Positions 56,566-64,000 of a DNA stretch of 64,000 nucleotides are shown here, piece after piece. Source of the DNA: Haemophilus haemolyticus_M (GTDB lineage Bacteria > Pseudomonadota > Gammaproteobacteria > Enterobacterales > Pasteurellaceae); the NCBI RefSeq assembly GCF_003490935.1, contig NZ_QQGD01000002.1, forward strand, positions 1-64,000, given 5' to 3'. Positions within the stretch are counted from its first letter, which is position 1, and each line of letters begins with the position of its first letter. The translations under genes were made by a program, and so were the position numbers. The notes beneath the pieces were generated by a model. The model did not search any database and was not told where the DNA came from. It worked only from the letters and a program-made list of their open reading frames with translations.

Positions 56566-56877
56566 ATGTACGCAGTTTTCCAAAGTGGCGGTAAACAACA
56601 CCGTGTGAGCGAAGGTCAAGTTGTTCGTTTAGAAAAACTTGAACTTGCAACTGGCGCAACAGTTGAGTTCGATTCTGTGTTGATGGTCGTTAATGGTGAA
56701 GATGTTAAAATCGGTGCACCAGTAGTTGCTGGCGCAAAAGTAGTGGCTGAAGTAGTTGCACAAGGTCGTGGCGAGAAAGTTAAAATCGTTAAATTCCGTC
56801 GTCGCAAACACAGCCGTAAACAACAAGGTCATCGTCAGTGGTTCACAGAAGTGAAAATCACTGGGATTCAAGCATAA
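56566..56877 (+). CDS. rplU: 50S ribosomal protein L21
   Basis: A 103-residue 23S-binding protein with the usual MYAVFQSGGKQHRVSEGQ start and FRRRKHSRKQQGHRQ near 77. An AGCGGAG site precedes it. Its leader contains a small CTGCT/AGCAG hairpin at 56527-56540. First of rplU-rpmA. Confidence 0.98.
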   Translation: MYAVFQSGGKQHRVSEGQVVRLEKLELATGATVEFDSVLMVVNGEDVKIGAPVVAGAKVVAEVVAQGRGEKVKIVKFRRRKHSRKQQGHRQWFTEVKITGIQA

Positions 56878-56897
56878 TTTCAGAGGAGATCAAGTAG

Positions 56898-57155
56898 ATG
56901 GCAACTAAAAAAGCTGGTGGTTCAACTCGTAACGGTCGCGATTCTGAAGCTAAACGCCTTGGTGTTAAACGTTTCGGTGGCGAATCTGTATTAGCAGGTA
57001 GTATCATTGTTCGTCAACGTGGTACTAAGTTCCACGCGGGTAGCAACGTAGGTATGGGTAAAGACCACACCTTATTCGCAACTGCAGATGGTAAAGTTAA
57101 ATTTGAAGTAAAAGGCGAGAAAAGCCGTAAATACGTAAGTATTGTTACTGAATAA
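56898..57155 (+). CDS. rpmA: 50S ribosomal protein L27
   Basis: An 85-residue protein whose N-terminal tail (MATKKAGGSTRNGRDSEAKR) reaches the peptidyl-transferase centre. Gram-negative form without the cleaved leader seen in Firmicutes. GAGGAG precedes the start, 20 bp after rplU. Confidence 0.98.
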   Translation: MATKKAGGSTRNGRDSEAKRLGVKRFGGESVLAGSIIVRQRGTKFHAGSNVGMGKDHTLFATADGKVKFEVKGEKSRKYVSIVTE

Positions 57156-57235
57156 TTTAAAATCTATTCGATTGAAACGCCCTACAATTTTGTGGGGCGT
57201 TTTGTCTTTTTTAATTTCATATAAGCGAGCAAGCA

Positions 57236-58156
57236 ATGAAACAACAACCTTTATTAGGCTTTACCTTTGCGCTTATTACCGCTATGGCTTGGGGCTCCTT
57301 ACCTATCGCTCTCAAACAAGCTTTATCTGTAATGAATGCGCAAACTATCGTATGGTATCGTTTTATTGTAGCGGCAATCTCATTATTAGCCCTACTTGCT
57401 TATAAAAAGAAATTACCTGAACTAATGAAAGTCGGCCAATATGCTTGGCTTGCTCTTATTGGGGTAATTGGTCTTACTGGCAATTTTCTATTATTTAGTA
57501 GTTCGTTGAATTATATTGAACCTTCGGTTGCACAAATTTTTATTCATTTATCCTCTTTTGGAATGCTTATCTGTGGTGTACTGATCTTCAAAGAAAAATT
57601 GGGGCTGCACCAAAAGATCGGACTTTTCTTATTGTTAATTGGTTTAGGCTTATTCTTTAATGATCGTTTTAATGTATTTGCCGGACTAAATCAGTATTCA
57701 ACAGGTGTCATCTTAAGCGTAGCAGGATCCCTTATTTGGGTCGCTTATGGAATGGCGCAAAAATTAATGTTGCGTAAATTTAATTCACAACAAATCTTGC
57801 TAATGATGTATTTAGGTTGTGCCATAGCCTTTATGCCGATGGCTGAATTCTCACAAGTACAAGAACTCACACCTTTAGCTCTGATTTGTTTTATTTACTG
57901 CTGTTTAAATACCTTAATTGGATACGGCTCTTATGCGGAAGCTCTTAATCGTTGGGATGTATCAAAAGTCAGTGTGGTTATCACACTTGTACCTCTTTTC
58001 ACGATCCTATTTTCTCATATTGCCCATTATTTTAGACCTGCAGATTTTGCGGCACCAGAATTGAATAATATTAGCTATATTGGCGCATTTGTTGTAGTAT
58101 GCGGGGCAATTTTATCCGCGATTGGACATAAATTATTACCGCATAAAACTCATTAA
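57236..58156 (+). CDS. EamA-family (DMT superfamily) transporter
   Basis: A 306-residue inner-membrane protein with ten predicted helices in two EamA repeats; AMAWGSLPIALKQAL (residues about 15-29) is the typical helix 1 region, and SVVITLVPLFTILFSHI occurs in the second repeat. Substrate unknown; relatives export amino acids or metabolites. It lies between rpmA and obg in the common rplU-rpmA-EamA-obg order of Pasteurellaceae. Confidence 0.9.
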   Translation: MKQQPLLGFTFALITAMAWGSLPIALKQALSVMNAQTIVWYRFIVAAISLLALLAYKKKLPELMKVGQYAWLALIGVIGLTGNFLLFSSSLNYIEPSVAQIFIHLSSFGMLICGVLIFKEKLGLHQKIGLFLLLIGLGLFFNDRFNVFAGLNQYSTGVILSVAGSLIWVAYGMAQKLMLRKFNSQQILLMMYLGCAIAFMPMAEFSQVQELTPLALICFIYCCLNTLIGYGSYAEALNRWDVSKVSVVITLVPLFTILFSHIAHYFRPADFAAPELNNISYIGAFVVVCGAILSAIGHKLLPHKTH

Positions 58157-58183
58157 AGTGCGGTTTATTTTGGAGAAGTTTTA

Positions 58184-59356
58184 ATGAAATTTATTGATGA
58201 ATCCCTTATTCGAATTGAGGCTGGGGATGGTGGCAACGGTTGCGTAAGTTTCCGTCGAGAGAAATTTATTCCGAAAGGCGGCCCTGATGGTGGCGATGGT
58301 GGCGATGGTGGCGATGTATATTTACAAGCCGATGAAAACCTTAATACCTTAATTGACTACCGCTTTAATAAACGCTTTGCCGCAGAGCGAGGAGAGAATG
58401 GACGGAGTTCAGATTGTACAGGACGTCGCGGTAAAGATATTATTTTACCTGTTCCCGTAGGAACTCGCGCTATTGATAACGACACTAAAGAAACCTTGGG
58501 AGATTTAACCCAACATGGTCAAAAAATGTTGGTCGCCAAAGGTGGTTATCACGGTTTAGGGAATACTCGTTTCAAATCATCGGTAAACCGTGCGCCGCGT
58601 CAAAAAACAATGGGTACGCCGGGCGAAAAACGCGATTTATTATTGGAATTAATGCTACTTGCTGATGTGGGAATGCTGGGTTTACCTAATGCAGGTAAAT
58701 CCACTTTTATTCGTGCCGTTTCTGCAGCCAAACCAAAAGTTGCAGATTATCCATTTACTACCTTAGTACCAAGTCTCGGTGTAGTGAAAGTTGATGACTC
58801 ACACAGTTTCGTAGTCGCCGATATTCCAGGATTAATTGAGGGCGCAGCAGATGGTGCAGGACTAGGCATTCGCTTTTTAAAACATCTAGAACGTTGCAGA
58901 GTGCTTATTCATTTAGTCGATATTGCTCCAATTGATGGCTCTAATCCAGCAGATAATGTCGCTATTATTGAATCTGAACTTTTCCAATACAGTGAAAAAT
59001 TATCAGAAAAACCACGTTGGTTAGTATTCAATAAAATTGATACGATGAGCGATGAAGAAGCTGAAGAGCGGGCTCGAGAAATTACTGAACAATTGGGTTG
59101 GGAAGAAGATTATTACCTAATTTCAGCTGCAACAGGGAAAAATGTTCTACCACTTTGTCGTGATATTATGGACTTTATCATCGCGAATCCACGCGAAGCT
59201 GAAACACAACAAGTTGCACCTGAAGAAGTGAAATTCAAATGGGAAGATTATCATCAGGAACAACTATCGGAGCATCAATTTAATGATGACGAAGATTGGG
59301 ATGATGATTGGACTGAAGAAGATGATGAAGGAATTGAATTCATCTATAAACCTTAA
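58184..59356 (+). CDS. obgE: Obg-family GTPase CgtA/ObgE
   Basis: An essential GTPase linked to 50S assembly and stringent control. The 390 residues show the glycine-rich Obg fold (EAGDGGNGCVSFRREKFIPKG; GGPDGGDGGDGGDV), G1 GLPNAGKST near 166, G3 DIPGLIEGA near 213, G4 NKID near 285, and a strongly acidic C-terminal tail (DDEDWDDDW). Followed by a hairpin terminator. Confidence 0.98.
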   Translation: MKFIDESLIRIEAGDGGNGCVSFRREKFIPKGGPDGGDGGDGGDVYLQADENLNTLIDYRFNKRFAAERGENGRSSDCTGRRGKDIILPVPVGTRAIDNDTKETLGDLTQHGQKMLVAKGGYHGLGNTRFKSSVNRAPRQKTMGTPGEKRDLLLELMLLADVGMLGLPNAGKSTFIRAVSAAKPKVADYPFTTLVPSLGVVKVDDSHSFVVADIPGLIEGAADGAGLGIRFLKHLERCRVLIHLVDIAPIDGSNPADNVAIIESELFQYSEKLSEKPRWLVFNKIDTMSDEEAEERAREITEQLGWEEDYYLISAATGKNVLPLCRDIMDFIIANPREAETQQVAPEEVKFKWEDYHQEQLSEHQFNDDEDWDDDWTEEDDEGIEFIYKP

Positions 59357-59386
59357 GAAAGTCTAATTTTGTAAGCATTAAAAATT

Positions 59387-59420
59387 TAAAAGCACCTGAA
59401 CTATTTTAGGTGCTTTTTAC
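59387..59420. terminator. obgE / ndk convergent terminator
   Basis: AAAAGCACCT and AGGTGCTTTT make a 10-bp stem with a TTTTTAC tail rightwards and an A-run upstream that gives a T tract leftwards, so it can serve both obgE and ndk. Confidence 0.85.
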
Positions 59421-59426
59421 TATCAA

Positions 59427-59849
59427 TCAACGCTCAAAAATTTCAGAATCAGTAAAGAAATAGGCGATTTCACGATTTACACTTTCCACACTATCCGAAC
59501 CATGAACCGAATTCTCACGCTGACTTAATGCAAAATCTTTACGAATTGTACCTTCTGCTGCAGTTTCTGGATTCGTTGTACCAATCAAAGTGCGGTAATC
59601 TTTCACTGCATTTTCTTTTTCAAGAACAGAAACCACTATCGGTGAAGACATCATATAATCAACTAAAGGAGCAAAAAATTCTTTGCCTTGATGTTCTGCA
59701 TAAAAGCCTTCAGCCTGCTCACGAGTTAAGCGTACCATTTTAGAGGCTATGATTTTAAAACCATTTTGCTCAAAACGGGTTAAGATTGCCCCAATTAGAT
59801 TACGCTTTACCGCATCAGGTTTAATAATCGAAAAAGTTCTTTCTGTCAT
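59427..59849 (-). CDS. ndk: Nucleoside diphosphate kinase
   Basis: Ndk balances nucleoside triphosphates through a phospho-histidine. The protein has 140 residues from ATG 59847-59849; GGAG is correctly spaced for this one and too close to the preceding ATG. Motifs: ERTFSIIKPDAVKRN at the start and the active-site NSVHGSDS with the catalytic His near 117. It follows pepB directly. Confidence 0.97.
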   Translation of the reverse strand: MTERTFSIIKPDAVKRNLIGAILTRFEQNGFKIIASKMVRLTREQAEGFYAEHQGKEFFAPLVDYMMSSPIVVSVLEKENAVKDYRTLIGTTNPETAAEGTIRKDFALSQRENSVHGSDSVESVNREIAYFFTDSEIFER

Positions 59850-59858
59850 CATATCTCC

Positions 59859-61163
59859 TTACTTCAATGATTTTGATAACATTAAATTTGCTAAAGTTTG
59901 CACACCAATCCCTGTTGCGCCAACAGCCCATAAATCACTACCAGATTTACGATAAGTTGCGGAACAATCAATATGCAACCAATTTTGCTGATAATTTTTT
60001 ATAAAATACGATAAAAATGCCGTTGCAGTGCTTGCACCCGCTCCAACTGGAACCGAACCAATATTAGCAATATCTGCAAAGGATGAATTAATTTGTGAAC
60101 GATGAAAATCTTCAAATGGTAAACGCCAAAAAGGTTCGTTTTCTTGTTGTGCTGATTGGAAAAGATTTTTCACGAGATCATCATCCATAGATAATACCGA
60201 ATGATAGTCATTTCCTACAGCCACTTTTGCTGCTCCAGTTAACGTCGCACAATCAATAATAAAACTTGGATTTTGGTTATCAGCCACAATCAATCCATCG
60301 GCTAACACCAAACGACCTTCAGCATCAGTATTCAGCACTTCTGCGCTCACGCCATTTTTATAAGTAATAATATCACCCAATTTAAATGCATTATTGCTCA
60401 CCAAATTTTCTGCACAACATAAATACAGTTTAACGCGTTGATTTAATCCGCGAGCGATAGCGAAACCTAAAGCTCCCGTTAATAGTGCAGCACCTCCCAT
60501 ATCAGTTCGCATTGTGCTCATTCCATCACTTGGTTTAATGCTGTAGCCGCCACTGTCAAAAGTAATCCCCTTGCCAACTAAACAAGCTAACACTGGCGCA
60601 TTCGGATCTTGTACTGGATTGAAATCTAGTTGCAACATAGCGGGCAAATTAGCTGAGCCTTTACCCACAGTCCAAATTCCATGATAACCTTGTTGCTCAA
60701 GCTCCTCCCCAGAAATAATCTTAAAATTTACCGCACTTTTTTCATTATAAATATCCGCTTGGTTTAAGATAAATTCAGCCGCACGCTCCGCTAATTTAAC
60801 TGGCGTTAAACTTTGTGCTGGTTCATTAATAATCCCGCGCACAAAATCACCACATTCTATACGCGCTAACAATTCATCTTGCGGCTCATCATCTAAATGT
60901 GGAAACTCAATCGCGTAATCTTGTTTTGCGGTATAAAAACCTTGATAAAACGCCCAACAAAATTCCAAATCCCATTCTTCACCGACCAATTCCACCTCTT
61001 TAATCCCTTGCCCACGCAATTTACGAGCAACTTGTTGAACTAAAGTGCGGTCAATTTTTTCATTATTTTTTAAATGAATCGTAGCTTTATTAGAGTCAAA
61101 GCTCAAAATAGCACTTTTGCCCCAAGCGTCAGATGCTTGGTTTATTGATAATATAATTTCCAT
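59859..61163 (-). CDS. pepB: Peptidase B (M17 leucyl aminopeptidase family)
   Basis: A manganese-dependent aminopeptidase. The 434-residue protein has the metal-binding M17 motifs GKGITFDSGGYSIKPS (Lys/Asp ligands near 198-213), DMGGAALLTGAL near 222 and the signature NTDAEGRLVLADGL near 281-294. Length is that of PepB rather than the longer PepA. It is 9 bp upstream of ndk on the same strand. Confidence 0.94.
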   Translation of the reverse strand: MEIILSINQASDAWGKSAILSFDSNKATIHLKNNEKIDRTLVQQVARKLRGQGIKEVELVGEEWDLEFCWAFYQGFYTAKQDYAIEFPHLDDEPQDELLARIECGDFVRGIINEPAQSLTPVKLAERAAEFILNQADIYNEKSAVNFKIISGEELEQQGYHGIWTVGKGSANLPAMLQLDFNPVQDPNAPVLACLVGKGITFDSGGYSIKPSDGMSTMRTDMGGAALLTGALGFAIARGLNQRVKLYLCCAENLVSNNAFKLGDIITYKNGVSAEVLNTDAEGRLVLADGLIVADNQNPSFIIDCATLTGAAKVAVGNDYHSVLSMDDDLVKNLFQSAQQENEPFWRLPFEDFHRSQINSSFADIANIGSVPVGAGASTATAFLSYFIKNYQQNWLHIDCSATYRKSGSDLWAVGATGIGVQTLANLMLSKSLK

Positions 61164-61225
61164 TTTTATTTCTCGAATATAAGCCCATAGCGGAATAAAA
61201 CTATACCAGTTTTATTTTTAAATAG

Positions 61226-62272
61226 TTAATTATTTAAAACTCTTTGACACCATTCTTGATGGTTCAGATACCAAATTACTGTTTTTCTTAATCCAGATTC
61301 AAAAGTCTCTTTAGGCACCCAGAATAACTCATCATTGATTTTACTTGTATCAAGCGCATAACGAAGATCGTGACCTGGTCTATCTTGCACATAGCAAATT
61401 AAATCTTCATATTTATCAATATGTTTTGGTTTATTAGGTAAAAATTCTTCCAGTAAAGAACAAATAGAACTCACCACTTCAATGTTGGATCTTTCATTAT
61501 TTCCCCCAATATTATACGTTTCCCCAATATTTCCTTTCGTCAAAACGAAATATAGTGCATCAATATGATCTTCAACAAATAACCAATCTCTAATTTGTAA
61601 ACCATCGCCATAAATAGGCAGTGTTTTTCCCTTTATCGCATTTAAAATCATTAATGGAATTAATTTTTCAGGGTACTGATACGGGCCATAATTATTTGAA
61701 CTATGTGTAATGATTGTCGGTAACCCATATGTTCTATACCAAGCCTGCACAAGATGATCGCTTGCCGCCTTTGAAGCAGAATAAGGGCTACTAGGTTTAT
61801 AAGCTGATGTTTCAGTAAATAAACCCTCATTACTTTTTAAATCGCCATAAACTTCATCGGTGGAAATATGTAAGAATCGGAAGCTGGATTTTTTTTGATT
61901 ATCTAAACGATGCCAGTAGTCTAGAATAGATTCAAGTAGCCTATAAGTGCCTACAATATTGGTTTGTATAAACTCCGAAGAAGCATTTATAGAACGATCA
62001 ACATGGCTTTCAGCAGCAAGATGGATAACTGCATCAGGTTGATATTGTGAAAAAATATAAGACAACGCCTTAGTATCACAAATATCTGCTTGTACAAAAG
62101 CATAATGTGGACGGTTTTCTACAGTTTTAAGTGAGGATAAATTTCCTGCATAAGTCAGCTTATCAACATTGACGATCTTATTATGTGTCTTTTCAAGAAG
62201 ATAACGGACAAGCGCAGAACCAATAAAACCCGCTCCACCAGTGACTAGAATTGTTCTATTTGTATTCGACAT
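61226..62272 (-). CDS. rffG: dTDP-glucose 4,6-dehydratase
   Basis: An extended short-chain dehydrogenase that makes dTDP-4-keto-6-deoxyglucose, a precursor of surface-glycan sugars. The 348 residues have NAD-binding GGAGFIGSAL (12-21), HLAAESHVDRS near 84, STDEVYGDL near 136 and catalytic YSASK (Tyr/Lys) near 161. No other dTDP-sugar gene (rfbA, C, D) is adjacent here, so the gene is isolated from a pathway cluster. The symbol rffG/rfbB is by family. Confidence 0.92.
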   Translation of the reverse strand: MSNTNRTILVTGGAGFIGSALVRYLLEKTHNKIVNVDKLTYAGNLSSLKTVENRPHYAFVQADICDTKALSYIFSQYQPDAVIHLAAESHVDRSINASSEFIQTNIVGTYRLLESILDYWHRLDNQKKSSFRFLHISTDEVYGDLKSNEGLFTETSAYKPSSPYSASKAASDHLVQAWYRTYGLPTIITHSSNNYGPYQYPEKLIPLMILNAIKGKTLPIYGDGLQIRDWLFVEDHIDALYFVLTKGNIGETYNIGGNNERSNIEVVSSICSLLEEFLPNKPKHIDKYEDLICYVQDRPGHDLRYALDTSKINDELFWVPKETFESGLRKTVIWYLNHQEWCQRVLNN

Positions 62273-62306
62273 TTTACCCGAGTCTCGTTATAAACAATTT
62301 CAAACG

Positions 62307-62335
62307 AAAAGTGCGGTAAATTTTACCGCACTTTT
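62307..62335 (-). terminator. glnA terminator made of inverted uptake signals
   Basis: AAAAGTGCGGTAAA and TTTTACCGCACTTTT form a perfect hairpin between glnA and the dehydratase gene, with flanking A/T runs. Paired uptake signals as terminators are well known in H. influenzae. Confidence 0.8.
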
Positions 62336-62358
62336 AAAAATGATTTCATCAATAATGA

Positions 62359-63777
62359 TTACGCATAATACATATCAAACTCAACCGGATGTGGTGCCAT
62401 ATTTAAACGTTCCACTTCTTTACGTTTGATGCTGATAAACGCATCAATAAAATCTTTAGCAAATACGCCACCTTGAGTTAAAAATTCATAGTCTTTTTCT
62501 AATGAATTCAACGCTTCTTCTAGCGAGCTTGCTACTGCTGGAATATCTTTTAATTCTTCTGGTGGAAGATCATAAAGATTTTTATCCATTGCATCGCCTG
62601 GGTGGATTTTGTTTACTACACCATCAAGGCCCGCCATTAATAATGCAGCAAAAGCCAGATATGGGTTTGCCAATGGATCTGGGAAACGTGCTTCTACGCG
62701 AATCGCTTTTGGATTAGTTACAGCAGGGATACGAATTGAGGCAGAACGATTGCTTGCGGAATAAGCCAGCAATACTGGCGCTTCATAACCAGGCACTAAA
62801 CGTTTATATGAATTAGTACTTGGATTAGTGAATGCATTTAATGCTTTAGCATGCTTAATAATACCGCCGATGTAATAAAGTGCGGTTTCAGAAAGACCTG
62901 CATATTTATCGCCTTGGAAAATATTTTTTCCGTCTTTGCTTAATGACATATTACAGTGCATTCCCGAACCATTATCGCCCGTAATTGGTTTTGGCATAAA
63001 GCATGCCGTTTTGCCATGCTCTAATGCAACATTTTGCACGACATATTTATAGATTTGAGTTTCATCGGCTTTTAAAGTTAGCGTATTAAATTTAGTCGCA
63101 ATTTCGTTTTGCCCTGCAGTCGCCACTTCATGATGATGGGCTTCGATGACTAATCCCATTTCTTCTAAAATCAAGCACATTTCAGAACGAATATCGTGCG
63201 CACTATCAATTGGTGCAACGGCACAATATCCGCCTTTTTTCAATGGACGATAAGCGTTATTGCCTTCTTCATATTTTTTATTCGTGTTCCAAGCAGCTTC
63301 TATATCATCAATAGAAAAAGATGCTTTGTTCATTGATACATTAAAACGCACATCATCAAATAAGAAGAATTCAGGCTCTGGGCCGAAAAAAGCTTGATCC
63401 GCAATACCTGTTGAACGCATATAATTTTCTGCACGAATTGCAATAGAGCGCGGATCGCGATCATAGCTTTGCATTGTCGTTGGTTCATAAACACTACAAC
63501 GAATAGAAAGCGTTGGAATTTGCGCAAATGGATCGACAACTGCGGTTTCAGCCATTGGCATAAGCAACATATCGGCTTTATTAATAGTCTTCCATCCTTC
63601 TACAGAGGAACCATCAAACATCTTGCCATCTTCAAACATTTCTTCATCCACAAGGCTTACAGGAATGGATACACCATGCTCTTTGCCTTTAATATCGGTG
63701 AATCGAAGAAGTACAAATTTCACATTATTTTCTTCAATTAGCTTAAATACATTGGCGATTGCATTTGCGTTTGACAT
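62359..63777 (-). CDS. glnA: Glutamine synthetase, type I
   Basis: GlnA makes glutamine from glutamate and ammonia. The 472-residue protein is a beta-type GSI: FDGSSVEGWK near 51, the metal ligands in PEPEFFLFD near 130, NGSGMHCNMSLS (loop near 264), and the adenylylation site Tyr402 in NLYDLPPEE, so control by GlnE is likely. No ntrB/ntrC gene follows, as expected for Haemophilus. Confidence 0.97.
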   Translation of the reverse strand: MSNANAIANVFKLIEENNVKFVLLRFTDIKGKEHGVSIPVSLVDEEMFEDGKMFDGSSVEGWKTINKADMLLMPMAETAVVDPFAQIPTLSIRCSVYEPTTMQSYDRDPRSIAIRAENYMRSTGIADQAFFGPEPEFFLFDDVRFNVSMNKASFSIDDIEAAWNTNKKYEEGNNAYRPLKKGGYCAVAPIDSAHDIRSEMCLILEEMGLVIEAHHHEVATAGQNEIATKFNTLTLKADETQIYKYVVQNVALEHGKTACFMPKPITGDNGSGMHCNMSLSKDGKNIFQGDKYAGLSETALYYIGGIIKHAKALNAFTNPSTNSYKRLVPGYEAPVLLAYSASNRSASIRIPAVTNPKAIRVEARFPDPLANPYLAFAALLMAGLDGVVNKIHPGDAMDKNLYDLPPEELKDIPAVASSLEEALNSLEKDYEFLTQGGVFAKDFIDAFISIKRKEVERLNMAPHPVEFDMYYA

Positions 63778-63818
63778 TAGGGAGTCCTCTATAATTAGTC
63801 CGATTAAAATAAGTCCGT

Positions 63819-63847
63819 ATTATAACGTAACCATACTATTTTTTCAT
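63819..63847 (-). promoter_or_regulatory. glnA promoter candidate
   Basis: TATAAT on the minus strand (63819-63824) with ATGAAA (63842-63847) 17 bp upstream as a moderate -35. Downstream of it two AGTCCG copies occur at 63787 and 63812 in the leader. A GAGG ribosome site precedes the glnA ATG. Confidence 0.5.
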
Positions 63848-63930
63848 GAGATTTATTTTTCTTATTCTAGCCATAGCAGAAAAAGAAAAATGCATGTATA
63901 ATTTTTGCCCTTTCGACAAATGTAGAAACG

Positions 63931-63985
63931 TAGGGTGCAACGCGTTGCACCATTTTTTATGTAACGATGCAATGAAAATTGCATC
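63931..63985 (+). repeat. Two palindromes of the GTAGGGTG-type intergenic repeat
   Basis: GGTGCAACGCGTTGCACC (63934-63951) is a perfect 18-bp palindrome followed by ATTTTTT, preceded by GTAG as at 3292. A second hairpin, GATGCAAT (63966-63973) / ATTGCATC (63978-63985), follows. The first could end a gene arriving from the left on the plus strand, but none is present, so it seems an independent repeat. Confidence 0.6.
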
Positions 63986-64000
63986 TCATCTAATCAAAGC

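Overview
The window is a chromosomal segment of a Haemophilus of the influenzae/haemolyticus group. Protein families, AT-rich codon usage and dozens of copies of the Haemophilus DNA uptake signal core AAGTGCGGT (in both orientations, inside and between genes) all support this. I cannot assign the species or strain. Most genes are core, but from memory their order differs from H. influenzae Rd: blocks near birA-guaBA, polA-clpB-rnr, dam-aroBK-rpsP and rplU-obg-glnA are joined differently.

Layout. Positions 1-760 hold the 5' part of a 16S rRNA gene (minus strand) with its leader, boxA antiterminator and P1 promoter. Next come birA (minus), guaB and guaA with an unknown membrane-protein gene between them, a RarD-like permease divergent from an Lrp-type regulator, and rlmB/rnr (minus). 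From about 10.8 to 28.5 kb lies an accessory-rich stretch. It contains a YedE-type transporter, a glutathionylspermidine synthetase/amidase, an S6-family serine-protease autotransporter related to Hap/IgA1 protease, brnQ, nhaA, a DUF4298 protein and an 1883-residue Hia-like trimeric autotransporter. Degenerate IS3-family fragments occur near 7.5, 18.8, 21.7 and 28.2-28.5 kb.

From 28.5 to 46.8 kb: clpB, ygfA with 6S RNA (ssrS), zapA, polA, a cupin, cyuA, hugZ, hbpA, an MFS pump with mobB, two very small membrane-protein genes behind a 16-bp palindrome matching the Haemophilus competence (CRP-S) site, rseC-rsmJ, trmA, maoP, yihD-dsbA and mobA. From 46.8 kb to the end: aroK-aroB-dam, nadN with an unknown exported protein, the rpsP-rimM-trmD-rplS operon, queH, ispB, rplU-rpmA-EamA-obg, pepB-ndk, a dTDP-glucose 4,6-dehydratase and glnA.

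How it fits together. The housekeeping content covers purine synthesis, ribosome assembly and modification, chaperones, chorismate synthesis and envelope redox folding. Host-adaptation genes are two large surface autotransporters, NAD salvage (nadN), haem/glutathione acquisition (hbpA, hugZ) and a glutathione-spermidine enzyme. Signals I judge most worth checking are: the CRP-S-like palindrome in front of the tiny membrane-protein pair; IS3 transposase 3' ends that now form the likely terminators of rlmB, iga-like and clpB; the mosaic composition of the Hia-like adhesin; and the Hap-like protease with a long coiled-coil linker.
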